Shown: positions 43,447 through 53,074 of the stretch, in pieces | Layout of the letters: every line of letters begins with the position of its first letter | How positions within the stretch are numbered: the first letter of the stretch is position 1 | Source of the DNA: Microbacterium album | GTDB taxonomy: Bacteria > Actinomycetota > Actinomycetes > Actinomycetales > Microbacteriaceae | Length of the DNA stretch: 64,000 nt | NCBI RefSeq assembly: GCF_014643695.1 | Contig: NZ_BMJY01000011.1 | Location: forward strand, 1 to 64,000 | Direction of reading: 5' to 3' | Position numbers and translations under genes: made by a program | The notes under the pieces: model-generated | What the model was told of the DNA's origin: nothing | Databases searched by the model: none | The model's input: the letters and a program-made list of their open reading frames with translations, nothing else

Positions 43447-44287
43447 GGCGGCCTCGCCTCGCGGTGCGGACGATCGCCGAGACGTAGTCGGGCCACAGCT
43501 CCGGAACGAGCACGTGGCCCATGCCGGCGTACACCTGCAGCTCGGAGTCCTCGATCGCCAGCGCCATGTCGACGGCCGCGCGCCACGCGCACGTCCGGTC
43601 CTCGCGACCGTGCAGGATCAGCACCGGCAGGTCCAGTCCGCGCAGCCGCTCCAGCCGTTCGGTGGCCCGGGCCAGCGCCGCCCACTGCCGCGGCAGTCCG
43701 TCGGGCCAGTACCCGCGGTCGTACGCCAGCCCGGCCAGCTGCCGCGCGGTGTCCGCGTCGAACGGGTAGGCCGAGCCGGCGTAGTGGGCCTGCACGGCCA
43801 CGGACAGCTCCACGACCTCCTCGCGCGAGCGGCGCTCCTGCGGACGCGTGAAGATCTCGGGCACGCCGGGGGTGACGACCCAGGCGGGATCGTGACCGGG
43901 GATGGTCGAGGCGAGCGTCGCGCTCAGCACTCGAGACGGGTGGTCGAGCGCGAGGTACTGGGCCACGATCCCGCCCATCGAGTGCCCGACCATGTGTGCC
44001 GCAGCGATCCCCTCGGTATCGAGCACGCGGATCACGTCGAGCGCCAGGTCGTCCATCTCGTACCCGCCGTCGAGGTCTTCGGGCCCGCCGAAGCGCTGCG
44101 AGAGCCCGGTATCGCGATTGTCGAAGCGCACCACGCGATACCCGGCCTCGACCAGCGAGTGGCAGAACGGGTCCTGCCAGGCGATCAGCTGGGCGCCGCC
44201 GCCGGCGATGAGGACGATCGCCTCGTCCTCCGGCGAGCCGATCGTCTCGTACCAGATCTGCACGTCATCTGTCGTGGTGTAGGGCAT
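43439..44287 (-). CDS. Alpha/beta hydrolase
   Basis: A 282-residue cytoplasmic alpha/beta hydrolase. Oxyanion region IVLIAGGGAQLIAW, RFDNRDTGLSQRF, nucleophile S103 in MVGHSMGGIVA, Asp in LHGREDRTCAW, His in YAGMGHVLVPELW. The overall pattern is that of esterases and of DhaA/AclR-like antibiotic or polyketide hydrolases; the substrate is unknown. Start ATG 44287 follows GGAG with 5 nt spacing and lies inside the 3' end of the M20 gene (23-base overlap). Confidence 0.88.
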   Translation of the reverse strand: MPYTTTDDVQIWYETIGSPEDEAIVLIAGGGAQLIAWQDPFCHSLVEAGYRVVRFDNRDTGLSQRFGGPEDLDGGYEMDDLALDVIRVLDTEGIAAAHMVGHSMGGIVAQYLALDHPSRVLSATLASTIPGHDPAWVVTPGVPEIFTRPQERRSREEVVELSVAVQAHYAGSAYPFDADTARQLAGLAYDRGYWPDGLPRQWAALARATERLERLRGLDLPVLILHGREDRTCAWRAAVDMALAIEDSELQVYAGMGHVLVPELWPDYVSAIVRTARRGRRA

Positions 44288-45641
44288 CGGAGCTCCAGAC
44301 GGGCGTCGGGGGGATCTCGGGGATGATCCCTCCAGGGTGGCAGAGAGGTCGCGGCGCGTCGCCGGAGGAGGGCACAGGATCCGGGCCGCGGTTTGGGGCG
44401 GGGGACCAGGGCCGTCGGGCGCTCGCGCGGCGGGCCCGGTCGGTCGGGCCGTCGAGGCGGCGCCAGGCCAGCTCGGCGAGCGTCGAGGCCTGCAGCGGAA
44501 GGACGGCGTCGTCGAACAGCGTGAGCTCGGAGTGCATGGGGGCCGCGTCGACGGCGCCCTCCGGCCGGGCCCCGAGGAACAGCAGCGTGCCCGGCACCTC
44601 CTCCAGCACGTACGCGAAGTCCTCGGAGGCCATCGACGGGGCCGGCAGCCGGGTGACCCGGTCCTGTCCGTGCCGCGCCTCCAGATGCGCGAGCACGGCC
44701 TCCGTCTCGTGAGGGTCGTTGTGCGTGACGGGGTACGAGTCGACGAACTCGGCCTCGGCACGGCAGCCGTGCACGGCCGCCACCCGCTCGGCGAGCACGG
44801 GCAGCTCCTCCCGCACCAGGCGGAGAGTCTCCCGCGCGAGCGTGCGGATGTTCAGCTGGATGTCCACGCGCCCCGGGAGCACGTTCGGCGCCTCGGAGTC
44901 GGAGGCGAGCCTCACGACCGACACGACGGCCGGCTCGGCCACCGGCACCCGCCGCGCGACGAACGACTGCAGGGCCAGCACGGTCTCGGCGGCCGCGGGC
45001 ACGGGATCGACCGCCAGGTGGGGGAACGCCGCGTGGCCGCCCGCCCCGACGATCGAGAGGCGCATCCCGCTCGCGCTCGCCATGATCGGCCCCGGACGGC
45101 TCACGAACTGCCCGAAGGGCGTCGTGCTGTCGACGTGGATGGCGTACGCGGCGACCGGGCGCGACCCGGCGGCGTCGAGCACACCCTCCTCGATCATGAG
45201 GCGCCCGCCCGCGTGCCCCTCCTCCCCGGGCTGGAACATGAACACGACGGTGCCCGGGAGGTCGGCTCGCCGGGCGGCGAGGATGTGCGCGGCGCCGACC
45301 AGCCCGGCGACGTGCAGGTCGTGGCCGCACGCGTGCATGGCTCCGTTCGCCGACGCGAAGTCGAGCCCCGTCGCCTCCGTGATCGGCAGCCCGTCCATGT
45401 CGGCGCGCAGGAGCACGACGGGCCCGGGCCTTCCTCCCCGCAGCACCGCCGTGACGGAGGAGAGCCCCCGGCCGGTCGTCGTCTCGAGGTCCAGGCCGTC
45501 GAGCGACTCCAGCACCGCGGCCTGCGTCGCCGGGAGGTCGAGCCCCAGCTCGGGCCGCGCGTGGAGCCGGCGCCGCAGGGCGATCATGTCGGCGCGCACG
45601 GCGTCCGTCGGCGTCAGGGGGGCGGTGGGGAAGGGGGGCAT
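44265..45641 (-). CDS. M20 family amidohydrolase (hippurate/acyl-amino acid type)
   Basis: A 458-residue M20D amidohydrolase that removes acyl groups from amino acids or similar amides. VVLLRADMDGLPI (metal Asp), MHACGHDLHVAGLVGAAHIL (metal His), FMFQPGEEGHAGGRLMIEEG (catalytic Glu) and a C-terminal MHSELTLFDDAV are intact. The family core ends at about residue 398 (LAELAWRRLDG). The last 60 residues are low-complexity, Arg/Pro-rich and run into the next gene. This suggests that the native stop codon was lost. ATG 45641 is preferred over an upstream start at 45680. Confidence 0.85.
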   Translation of the reverse strand: MPPFPTAPLTPTDAVRADMIALRRRLHARPELGLDLPATQAAVLESLDGLDLETTTGRGLSSVTAVLRGGRPGPVVLLRADMDGLPITEATGLDFASANGAMHACGHDLHVAGLVGAAHILAARRADLPGTVVFMFQPGEEGHAGGRLMIEEGVLDAAGSRPVAAYAIHVDSTTPFGQFVSRPGPIMASASGMRLSIVGAGGHAAFPHLAVDPVPAAAETVLALQSFVARRVPVAEPAVVSVVRLASDSEAPNVLPGRVDIQLNIRTLARETLRLVREELPVLAERVAAVHGCRAEAEFVDSYPVTHNDPHETEAVLAHLEARHGQDRVTRLPAPSMASEDFAYVLEEVPGTLLFLGARPEGAVDAAPMHSELTLFDDAVLPLQASTLAELAWRRLDGPTDRARRASARRPWSPAPNRGPDPVPSSGDAPRPLCHPGGIIPEIPPTPVWSSDALHHDR

Positions 45642-45777
45642 GCTGCTCCGATCGCGCTCGCGGACAGGGGGCGATTCCACCCTGCCTGTTCGGGTGTGTC
45701 GTCGGATTGTGTTCGGGGCACCGGAAAGCGGGACGTCGCTGTGCCAGCGGTACGTGGGCGACGCCGCGCGGCTGGCA

Positions 45778-45783
45778 TAGCGT
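45778..45783 (+). promoter_or_regulatory. Putative leaderless -10 box for the YtcJ-like gene
   Basis: TAGCGT lies 7 nt before GTG 45791. The intervening CGGAAGG is too close to the start to act as a normal ribosome site. Confidence 0.4.
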
Positions 45784-45790
45784 CGGAAGG

Positions 45791-47263
45791 GTGAGCCACG
45801 ACCTCCTCCTCCACAACGCCCGCCTCGGCGGCGGCGCGCCGTCCGACGTCCTGATCCGCGACGGCATCGTCGCTCGCGTGGCTCCGGCCGGGACGGTGCG
45901 GGAGCGCGTCGAGACGATCGATCTCGACGGCCGGATCGCGCTCCCGGGCCTCTGGGACGGTCACGTGCACTTCACGCAGGCGGCGATCAGGCGCAGCCGG
46001 TTCGACCTCTCGCCCGCGCGGAGTGCGGCCGAGGCGCTGGACATCGTGCGAGAGATCGTCGCCGCGCGCCGCCCGGCGACGGGCGAGCTGTTGGTGGGCT
46101 ACGGTTTCCGCGACGCGCTCTGGCCCGACGTGCCGTCGCGTCACGGGCTCGACGAGGCCGGCGGTGGTGCGGCGGTCGTGCTCGTCAGCGGCGACCTGCA
46201 CACCGGCTGGATCAGTTCCGCCGCCGCGGAGCGACTGGGTCGCCAGACGGACGAGACCGGATTGCTGAAGGAGGGCGCCTGGATCGGCACCCTCGACAGC
46301 GTCCAGGGACTGTCGGAGCCGTCGATCGCGGACTACCGGGAGACCGCCGAGCAAGCCGCTCGGCGGGGCGTGACGGGGATCATCGAGTTCGAGAACGCCG
46401 ACAACCTGCACGAGTGGCCCGAGCGCGTGGCCGCGGGCGTCGACTCCCTGCGCGTCGTGGCCTCGATGTGGCCACACCGCCTCGAGGCCGCGATCGGCGC
46501 GGGTCACCGCACGGGCGCGACGCTCGACGAGGCGGGTCTGGTGACGGTCGGCCCGCTGAAGGTGGTCGTCGACGGATCCCTGAACACGCGCACGGCGCTG
46601 TGCTGGGACCCGTACGACGGGGTCGACCCGTCCTCTCCGGAGGCTCACGGTGTGGAGACCGTGGGCCCGGAGACCCTGCGCGAGCTCGTGGAGCGCGCCG
46701 TCGGGGCCGGCATCGGGCTGGCGATCCACGCGATCGGCGACCGCGCCAACACGATGGTCCTCGACGAGTTCGAGCGGGCCGGGGCCCGCGGGTCGATCGA
46801 GCACGCCCAGCTGCTGCGGGAGGAGGACATCCCCCGTTTCGCGCGCCTCGGCGTCGTCGCGAGCGTCCAACCCGAGCACGCGCTCGACGACCGCGACGTG
46901 GCCGACCGCATCTGGGCGGGGCGAACGCACCGGTCGTTCGCCTTCGGCTCGCTGCACGCCGCGGGGGCGACGCTGCGACTCGGCTCGGATGCGCCGGTCG
47001 CCCCGCTCGACCCGTGGCGGGCGATCGCGGCGGCCGTGACCCGTACCGGGGACGAGCGCGCGCCCTGGCACCCCGAGCAGCGGCTGCCGCTGGACGTCGC
47101 GATCGCCAGCAGCACGCTGGGTCGGGACGGGATCCGCGAGGGTGCCGCCGCCGACATCGCGGTGCTCGACGACGACCCCGCGACGGTGTCGCCCGAGCGC
47201 CTCCGCGCTCTGCCCGTCGCCGCGACCCTGCTGGCCGGGCGCCGCACCTGGTGGGCGCTCTGA
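45791..47263 (+). CDS. YtcJ-like metal-dependent amidohydrolase, second copy
   Basis: A 490-residue amidohydrolase. The HxH is H58/H60 (LWDGHVHFTQA), with VGPLKVVVDGSLNTRTALC, AIHAIGDRANTMVLDEFERA, SIEHAQLL and LRLGSDAPVAPLDPW for the remaining ligands. It is shorter than and clearly different from the copy at 18297-19883. The substrate is unknown; it is divergent from the M20 amidohydrolase operon, so acylated or cyclic amides are plausible. GTG 45791 is chosen because the family N-terminus (LLLHNARL) begins here. It converges on putA. Confidence 0.87.
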   Translation: MSHDLLLHNARLGGGAPSDVLIRDGIVARVAPAGTVRERVETIDLDGRIALPGLWDGHVHFTQAAIRRSRFDLSPARSAAEALDIVREIVAARRPATGELLVGYGFRDALWPDVPSRHGLDEAGGGAAVVLVSGDLHTGWISSAAAERLGRQTDETGLLKEGAWIGTLDSVQGLSEPSIADYRETAEQAARRGVTGIIEFENADNLHEWPERVAAGVDSLRVVASMWPHRLEAAIGAGHRTGATLDEAGLVTVGPLKVVVDGSLNTRTALCWDPYDGVDPSSPEAHGVETVGPETLRELVERAVGAGIGLAIHAIGDRANTMVLDEFERAGARGSIEHAQLLREEDIPRFARLGVVASVQPEHALDDRDVADRIWAGRTHRSFAFGSLHAAGATLRLGSDAPVAPLDPWRAIAAAVTRTGDERAPWHPEQRLPLDVAIASSTLGRDGIREGAAADIAVLDDDPATVSPERLRALPVAATLLAGRRTWWAL

Positions 47264-47351
47264 CGGCGCCCGCGCGCACGATTCGCGCGCGCCGTCGTGT
47301 CCGGACCGCCGCTCGTTCTCCCATGCGAAGGCACGGGAGAGCGAGCGGGGC

Positions 47352-50300
47352 TCAGCGGCCGGCGATCACCGGGATGTCGTAGCGGCGCGGGTTCCCGAAA
47401 CGGTGCGCGGTGATCGACACCGCCTGCTCGCGAAGGAAGGCGAGCAGCTCCACGCGGCCCGCAGACACGACCGGTCCGGCGTACACCGCGACGTTCGGGG
47501 CGCCGCCGGTGGCCGCGGCGACGGCCCGGGCGTCACCGCCGACGAGACGGATGCGGCCGCCGACCTCGGCGAGGGCCGCGGCACGAGCCGACCAAGCGGC
47601 CGCGTCCTCGACGACGGGCGTGACGCCGGCCTCCGCGAGGTAACGGTGGGCCTCGGCCGGCAGGGCCGCAGAGGTGCTGACGGTGAGCGCCGATCCGGCG
47701 CGGAGGCCCGCGGCGGCGACGCGGATCAGCTCCGCGGTCCGCTCGCCCTCGAACCGGATGGTCACGGGCACCGGCGCGTAGCGCAGTACGTTCTGCTCGA
47801 GCTGCAGGGCCTGCACGTCTCGCGCGAGCCCGAACTCGTCCGCCCAGGCCGCGACGTCCGTGCGCAGCGCGTCGGCGAGCCAGCGGGCGTCGGCGGTGTC
47901 GGCCCCTCCCGGGAGCGCGGCGGTCGCCCGGCGGGCCGCCGCATCGAGCTCGCCCGCGCCGCGGACGGCGGCGTCCTGCCAGGCGCCGAGGCCGTAGAGG
48001 TAGCTCGGACCCCCCGCCTTGGTGCCGGCGCCCACCGCCGACTTCTTCCAGCCGCCGAACGGCTGGCGCTGCACGATCGCGCCCGTCGTGGCGCGGTTGA
48101 CGTAGAGGTTGCCCGCCTCGACCCGCTCGAGCCAGGTGGCGATCTCCCCGGGGTCGAGCGCGTGCAGCCCGGACGTGAGCCCGTAGTCCACCGCGTTGAC
48201 GATCTCGATCGCCTCGTCGAGCGTCCGGGCCGTCATGATCCCCAGCACCGGGCCGAAGTACTCCGTGAGATGGAACTCGGAGCCGGGCCGCACGCCGTCG
48301 CGGATGCCGGGGCGCCACAGGGCACCAGCCTCGTCGAGCCGTTCGGGCGCGCGCAGCCAGCGCTGCCCAGGCTCGAGACTCGTCAGCGCCCGGGCGAGCT
48401 TGCCCTCGGCCGGCCCGATCAGGGGGCCGATCCGCGCGCCCTCCTGCCACGGCATGCCGACCTCGTAGCCCTCGACGGCGTCGAGCAGCTGGCGCCGGAA
48501 ACGGTCGCTGGAGGCGACCGCTCCCACGAGCACGACCAGGGACGCGGCCGAGCACTTCTGTCCGGCGTGGCCGAACGCCGAGTACGCGACATCCTTCGCG
48601 GCCAGGTCGAGGTCGGCGCTCGGAGTGACGATGATGGCGTTCTTGCCGCTGGTCTCCGCGAGCAGCGGCAGATCCGGCCGCACGGAGCGGAACAGCTCGG
48701 CGGTCTCGTAGCCGCCCGTGAGGATCACGCGCTCGACCTGCTCGTGCGCCACCAGTCGGCTGCTCAGCTCGCGACCCTCGACCTGCACATAGCGCAGCAC
48801 GTCGCGCGGCACACCGGCCTCCCACAGCGCCTCGGCGAGCACGGCGCCGCTGCGGCGAGCCGCGCGCGCGGGCTTGAGGATCACGGGCGACCCCGCCGCG
48901 AGCGCGGCGAGCGTCGATCCGGCCGGGATGGCGACCGGGAAGTTCCACGGCGGCGTCACCACGGTCAGCCGGGCGGGCTCGAACTCGGCGCCGTCGACGT
49001 CGGCGAGCTTCACGGCGCTCTCGGCGTAGTAGTGAGCGAAGTCGATCGCCTCCGAGACCTCCGGGTCTCCCTGCTCGATGACCTTGCCGCACTCGGATCC
49101 CATCACCTCGAGCAGGTCGGCGCGACGAGCCTCCAGCGCGTCGCCGGCGCGGTGCAGGATCTCCGCCCGCCCGGCCGCGCCGAGCGCGCGCCAGGCGTCT
49201 CCCGCGGCGACGGTCTCGTCGATCAGGCCCTCGAGAGCGGCGGCGCTGCGCATGGTGTGGGCGTCGACCGTGTCGCGTCCGAGCGCGGAGGTCTGCATCC
49301 TCTCGCGGATCGCCGCCGCCCAGGTCCGGTTCGCCGCGAGGCTCGGATCGGTGTCGGGGGTGTTGACGAAGCCGTCGCGGGGTCCGGGGGGCTGCGGCGT
49401 CGTGCGGTCCTGCACGCGGTTCGGCGAGGGCACGTCCTCGGGCATGAGCGCGATCGACGCGAGGAAGCGGTCCCTCTCGCGCTCGAACAGCGCCGGGTCG
49501 TCGCCGAGGTCGAACACGGCGGACATGAAGTTCTCCGCGCTGGCGCCCTCCTCCAGGCGACGGATGAGGTAGGCGATCGCGACGTCGAACTCGTCGGGGT
49601 GCACGACCGGCGTGTAGAGCAGCAGCGAACCGACGTCCCGGCGCACGACCGCGGCCTGCGCCGTGGCCATGCCCAGCAGCATCTCGAACTCGACGCCCGG
49701 CTTCCCTCCCGCGGCGGACGCGTCGGTCTCGATGCCCCGACGCTGCGCGAGCAGCCAGGCGAGCGCGATGTCGAACAGGTTGTGGCCCGCGACGCCGATG
49801 CGCACGTTGCGCACGCGCTCGGGGTGGAGGGCGTAGTCGAGCACCGCCTTGTACGACGCGTCGCTGTGCTGCTTGGTGGGCCAGGTGGCCAGCGGCCAGC
49901 CATGGGTCTCGGCGTCGACCTGCTCCATCGGCAGGTTGGCGCCCTTCACGACGCGCACCTTGATCGGCGCTCCCCCGCGCGCGACCCGCGCGGCGGCCCA
50001 TTCCTGCAGCCCGATCATGGCGCCCAGCGCATCGGGGAGGTACGCCTGCAGCACGATGCCCGCGTCGACGTCGCGGAACTCGGGGCGGTCGAGGATCGCG
50101 GTGAAGACCGCGATCGTCAGGTCCAGGTCCTTGTACTCCTCCATGTCGAGGTTGAGGAACGTGCCGTGGCGTCGCGCGGTCTCGTAGAGCGGCACCAGCG
50201 CGTCCACCGCGTGCGCCACCGCCTGGTCGAAGGCCCACGGGCTGTGGGGCGCCACGGTCGAAGACACCTTGACCGAGACGTAGTCGACATCCGATCGCTC

Positions 50301-50855
50301 GATCAGTCGTCGAGTTCCCGCCAGACGCCGCCGCGCTTCCTCCGCGCCGAGGATCGCCTCGCCGAGGAGGTTGACGTTGAGTCGCACACCCTCGCCGCGG
50401 ATCGCGCGCAGCGCGGCGCCCAGCCGGTCGTCGCGTGCGTCGACGATGAGGTGGCGCACCATGCGGCGCAGCACCCTGCGGGCGATCGGGACGACGACGC
50501 CGGGCAGTGCGGGGGCCAGTGTGCCTCCGACGCGGATCAGGCCGCGCAGCGGCGCGGGCAGGAAGCGCGGCACGATGGGGGTCAGGTCGCGCAGGCTGCG
50601 AGCGGCGACGCGGAGATCCTCCGGCCGCACCACGCCGTCGACGAACCCCACCGCGAACGCGAGGCCGTCGGGGTCCCGCAGCACGCCCGCGAGGTTCCGG
50701 GCCGACGCGTCGACCTTCTCCTTCCGCGCGGCCGCGAGCCACGTGCGGACCTGCGCGATGGCGCTTTCGGCGAGCTCGGCATCGATGCCGGGAGTCTGCC
50801 GCTTGAGGGGAGCGGCCTCCGAGTCGGAGGGATCGGTCTGGTGGAGGGTCATCAT
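47352..50855 (-). CDS. putA: Bifunctional proline dehydrogenase / P5C dehydrogenase
   Basis: A 1167-residue PutA that oxidises proline to glutamate. The FAD-linked proline dehydrogenase barrel occupies about 80-450 (LNLDMEEYKDLDLTIAVF, RVVKGANLPMEQVDAE, VAGHNLFDIALAW). The aldehyde dehydrogenase spans about 520-960 (VVTPPWNFPVAIPAGST, VILTGGYETAELF, catalytic Cys in GHAGQKCSAASL, YFGPVLGIMTARTLDEAIE). The C-terminal 200 residues are the vestigial dehydrogenase-like domain. There is no N-terminal ribbon-helix-helix, so it does not regulate itself; the divergent LysR gene likely does. Two ATGs (50855, 50852) are possible; GAAAGG suits the second. Confidence 0.95.
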   Translation of the reverse strand: MMTLHQTDPSDSEAAPLKRQTPGIDAELAESAIAQVRTWLAAARKEKVDASARNLAGVLRDPDGLAFAVGFVDGVVRPEDLRVAARSLRDLTPIVPRFLPAPLRGLIRVGGTLAPALPGVVVPIARRVLRRMVRHLIVDARDDRLGAALRAIRGEGVRLNVNLLGEAILGAEEARRRLAGTRRLIERSDVDYVSVKVSSTVAPHSPWAFDQAVAHAVDALVPLYETARRHGTFLNLDMEEYKDLDLTIAVFTAILDRPEFRDVDAGIVLQAYLPDALGAMIGLQEWAAARVARGGAPIKVRVVKGANLPMEQVDAETHGWPLATWPTKQHSDASYKAVLDYALHPERVRNVRIGVAGHNLFDIALAWLLAQRRGIETDASAAGGKPGVEFEMLLGMATAQAAVVRRDVGSLLLYTPVVHPDEFDVAIAYLIRRLEEGASAENFMSAVFDLGDDPALFERERDRFLASIALMPEDVPSPNRVQDRTTPQPPGPRDGFVNTPDTDPSLAANRTWAAAIRERMQTSALGRDTVDAHTMRSAAALEGLIDETVAAGDAWRALGAAGRAEILHRAGDALEARRADLLEVMGSECGKVIEQGDPEVSEAIDFAHYYAESAVKLADVDGAEFEPARLTVVTPPWNFPVAIPAGSTLAALAAGSPVILKPARAARRSGAVLAEALWEAGVPRDVLRYVQVEGRELSSRLVAHEQVERVILTGGYETAELFRSVRPDLPLLAETSGKNAIIVTPSADLDLAAKDVAYSAFGHAGQKCSAASLVVLVGAVASSDRFRRQLLDAVEGYEVGMPWQEGARIGPLIGPAEGKLARALTSLEPGQRWLRAPERLDEAGALWRPGIRDGVRPGSEFHLTEYFGPVLGIMTARTLDEAIEIVNAVDYGLTSGLHALDPGEIATWLERVEAGNLYVNRATTGAIVQRQPFGGWKKSAVGAGTKAGGPSYLYGLGAWQDAAVRGAGELDAAARRATAALPGGADTADARWLADALRTDVAAWADEFGLARDVQALQLEQNVLRYAPVPVTIRFEGERTAELIRVAAAGLRAGSALTVSTSAALPAEAHRYLAEAGVTPVVEDAAAWSARAAALAEVGGRIRLVGGDARAVAAATGGAPNVAVYAGPVVSAGRVELLAFLREQAVSITAHRFGNPRRYDIPVIAGR

Positions 50856-50948
50856 GCGCCTTTCGCCGGGACGAACTCAGTGTGCGACGACGCGACTGGT
50901 CGTGAAAAGCGCATAAAAACGCGAGGAACCGCTCGTTATCATCGAACA

Positions 50949-51848
50949 ATGGGTCGGGAGTGGAACGCGCATCGGCTGCGACTGCTGCGGGAGCTGCAGT
51001 TGCGTGGGACGGTCACGGCGGTGGCGGCGGCGCTGAACTACAGCTCGTCGACGGTCTCGCAGCAGCTGGCGCGGCTCGAGGAGGAGGTCGGGGTTGCGCT
51101 CACGGAGGCGGACGGTCGTCGCGTGCGCCTCACGTCGCTCGGCGAGGTCGTCGCGGCGCACGCCGGTCGGGTCCTCGCGCTGGAGGAGGAGACGCGCGGA
51201 CTGCTCGATGCGGCCGCTCCGAGCCCGGGGACGCTCCGGATCGCAGCGATGCAGACGGCCGCGCTGGCCCTGATCCCCGCCGCACTCTCACGGCTGTCGG
51301 AGTGGCGTCCCGACCTGCGGGTCGAGGTCGCCCTGCTGCCGCCGGAGCGCGGTCTGTTCGAGGTGGAGGCGCACGCGTTCGATCTCGTGATCGCCGAGCA
51401 GTATCCGGGCCGCAGCCGCCCCCATCCCGCGGGCCTGCAGCGTGCGCTGCTCGGAAGCGATCCGATCTCGCTCGTCGTGGCGGAGCACAGCACCGTCGGC
51501 TCTCTCGGGGAGGCGCGCGACGCGGCATGGGTGATGGAGCCCGAGGGCACGGCGGCACGGTCGTGGGCGGTCGAACAGTGCCGCGCCGCCGGCTTCGAGC
51601 CGGATGTCCGCTACGAGGCCGCCGACCTGGTGGCGCACTTGAGACTCATCGCGTCGGGGCACGCTGTCGGCTTCGTGCCGGGCCTGGCGATGGGAGGAGA
51701 GGCGCAGCCGGTGCGACGGATCGATCCCGTGCCCGCGCCGTCCCGCGAGGTGTTCGTGTCGTTCCGTCGGGCCTCGAGCGCCGTCCCGGTCAACGTGGTG
51801 GCGCGTCAGGCGCTCGCCGAGGCCTTCCGCGAGCTGCGCGGGCCGTAG
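50949..51848 (+). CDS. LysR-family transcriptional regulator
   Basis: A 299-residue LysR regulator with an N-terminal winged helix (LRLLRELQLRGTVTAVAAAL, NYSSSTVSQQLARLEEEVGV) and a periplasmic-binding-like effector domain (GTLRIAAMQTAALALIPAAL, VVAEHSTVGSLGEARDAAWV, LIASGHAVGFVPGLAM). It is divergent from putA by 93 nt and probably controls proline use. The shared region has the short inverted repeat ACGAC-GTCGT and AT-rich runs (AAAAGCGC, AAAACGCG), where binding is possible. Confidence 0.9.
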   Translation: MGREWNAHRLRLLRELQLRGTVTAVAAALNYSSSTVSQQLARLEEEVGVALTEADGRRVRLTSLGEVVAAHAGRVLALEEETRGLLDAAAPSPGTLRIAAMQTAALALIPAALSRLSEWRPDLRVEVALLPPERGLFEVEAHAFDLVIAEQYPGRSRPHPAGLQRALLGSDPISLVVAEHSTVGSLGEARDAAWVMEPEGTAARSWAVEQCRAAGFEPDVRYEAADLVAHLRLIASGHAVGFVPGLAMGGEAQPVRRIDPVPAPSREVFVSFRRASSAVPVNVVARQALAEAFRELRGP

Positions 51849-51899
51849 CGCCCGTCCTCCGCGACGCGTTCCGCCGCGTCCGTCCCGACCTCGGGATCC

Positions 51900-51966
51900 G
51901 TTGACTAGCGCCCGTGCCGTTCACTAGCGCGGGGAGCGCAAGTCAACTACCCCGACGCTAGTGAAC
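51900..51966. repeat. GTTSACTAGC palindromic intergenic repeat, copy 1
   Basis: Four boxes lie in 67 bp after the LysR gene: GTTGACTAGCG (51900-51910), GTTCACTAGCG (51919-51929), a decayed AGTCAAC (51941-51947), and CGCTAGTGAAC (51956-51966). Boxes 2 and 4 form an 11-bp perfect inverted repeat; boxes 1 and 3 are inverse over AGTCAAC. The last box overlaps the 3' end of the LLM oxidoreductase gene. A better-preserved copy is at 56757-56823. Confidence 0.7.
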
Positions 51967-53019
51967 GGGGGATAGCTGGGCCGCCAGGAGCTCGAGTGTC
52001 TCGGTGCGGCCGGGGCTGGCGTCGAGGGGATCGGACGCGTAGGAGCCGGATGCGGGGGACAGCATGACCTCGTCGACCTCGTGCCGGGCGGCGAAGTCGC
52101 GCAGCGCGGCCGCCACCTCCTCGCCCGTGCCGACGAACGAGCGGGCGCGGTTCTGCTCGATGAGGCTCTGCTCGAGCGGGTCGGACGGGTTCTCGAGGGC
52201 CTCCTCGATCGTCTCGAGCGCGCGCATGGGCTTGTTCGTGCGCAGCCGCGCGAACTGGCGCAGCTGCGGCAGGGCCCTGCGCTCGGCCTCCTCCGCCGTG
52301 CGTGCCGCCACGACGTTGGCGGTGACGAACGTGCGCGGGTGTGGATGCTGCTCGCTCGACTGGAACTGCGAGCGGTAGAGGGCGAGGGCCCGCTCGAGGC
52401 CCTCGCCGGCGAAGTGGTTGGCGAACACGTACGGCAGACCGTAGGCCGCGGCCAGCTGCGCCGAGTAGTCGCTCGAGCCGAGCAGCCACACCTCCGGCAC
52501 GCCCGTCGCCGCGGGCGTCGCGCGCACGCCGTACTCGCCGCCGCTCGTGAAGTGGATCGTCGCCCCGTCGGCGCGAACGAGGGCCATGATGTCGGTGATG
52601 TGCTGGGGGAACTGGTCGACCTCGCTCGTGGTGCCGGATCGCCTCAGCAGCTGCGTGATGACGGGGTCGCTGCCCGGGGCTCGTCCGAGCCCGAGGTCGA
52701 CGCGTCCCGGCGCGATCGCCTCGAGCGCGGCGAACTGCTCCGCGACGATGAGCGGCGCATGGTTCGGCAGCATCACGCCACCCGAGCCGACGCGGATGCG
52801 CGACGTCTGCGCCGCGGCGGCAGCGATCAGCACGGGCGGCGACGTCGACGCCACCGCGGGCATGTTGTGGTGCTCGGCGAACCAGTACCGCCGGTACCCG
52901 AGCTCGTCGGCGCGGCGGGCGAGCGCCATCGACGCGGTCACCGCCTGCGCGCTGGACTGGCCGGTCCGCACAGGTACCAGGTCGAGCACGGACAGGGCGG
53001 GGTTCGTGACGTCGCTCAT
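51958..53019 (-). CDS. LLM-class flavin-dependent oxidoreductase (FMN type)
   Basis: A 353-residue bacterial luciferase-like monooxygenase of the common FMN-dependent group with SVLDLVPVRTGQSSAQAV at the N-terminus, RYWFAEHHNMPAVASTSPPV, VGSGGVMLPNHAPLIVAEQF and RVDLGLGRAPGSDP. The substrate is unknown. The start is taken at 53019 (MSDVTNPALSV), where similarity begins; the upstream MGCARRRLAVG is likely untranslated. The C-terminal codons lie inside repeat copy 1, so the repeat has supplied the last residues (AAQLSPVH and stop). Confidence 0.85.
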   Translation of the reverse strand: MSDVTNPALSVLDLVPVRTGQSSAQAVTASMALARRADELGYRRYWFAEHHNMPAVASTSPPVLIAAAAAQTSRIRVGSGGVMLPNHAPLIVAEQFAALEAIAPGRVDLGLGRAPGSDPVITQLLRRSGTTSEVDQFPQHITDIMALVRADGATIHFTSGGEYGVRATPAATGVPEVWLLGSSDYSAQLAAAYGLPYVFANHFAGEGLERALALYRSQFQSSEQHPHPRTFVTANVVAARTAEEAERRALPQLRQFARLRTNKPMRALETIEEALENPSDPLEQSLIEQNRARSFVGTGEEVAAALRDFAARHEVDEVMLSPASGSYASDPLDASPGRTETLELLAAQLSPVH

Positions 53020-53074
53020 CCCCACTGCCAACCGGCGCCGCGCGCATCCCATTCCCGCAGGCGTTCTCGCCGCG

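Noticed and set aside
47142..50948. A plus-strand frame running through putA into the LysR gene, giving an apparent 1568-residue protein
   Set aside because: Only the last 299 residues (from 50949) are a real LysR protein; the rest is antisense to putA and low complexity.
51900..51966. The GTTSACTAGC boxes as a CRISPR array or rho-independent terminator
   Set aside because: There are only four short boxes with irregular 7-20 nt spacing in both orientations, no spacers of constant size, no cas genes, and no T-run.
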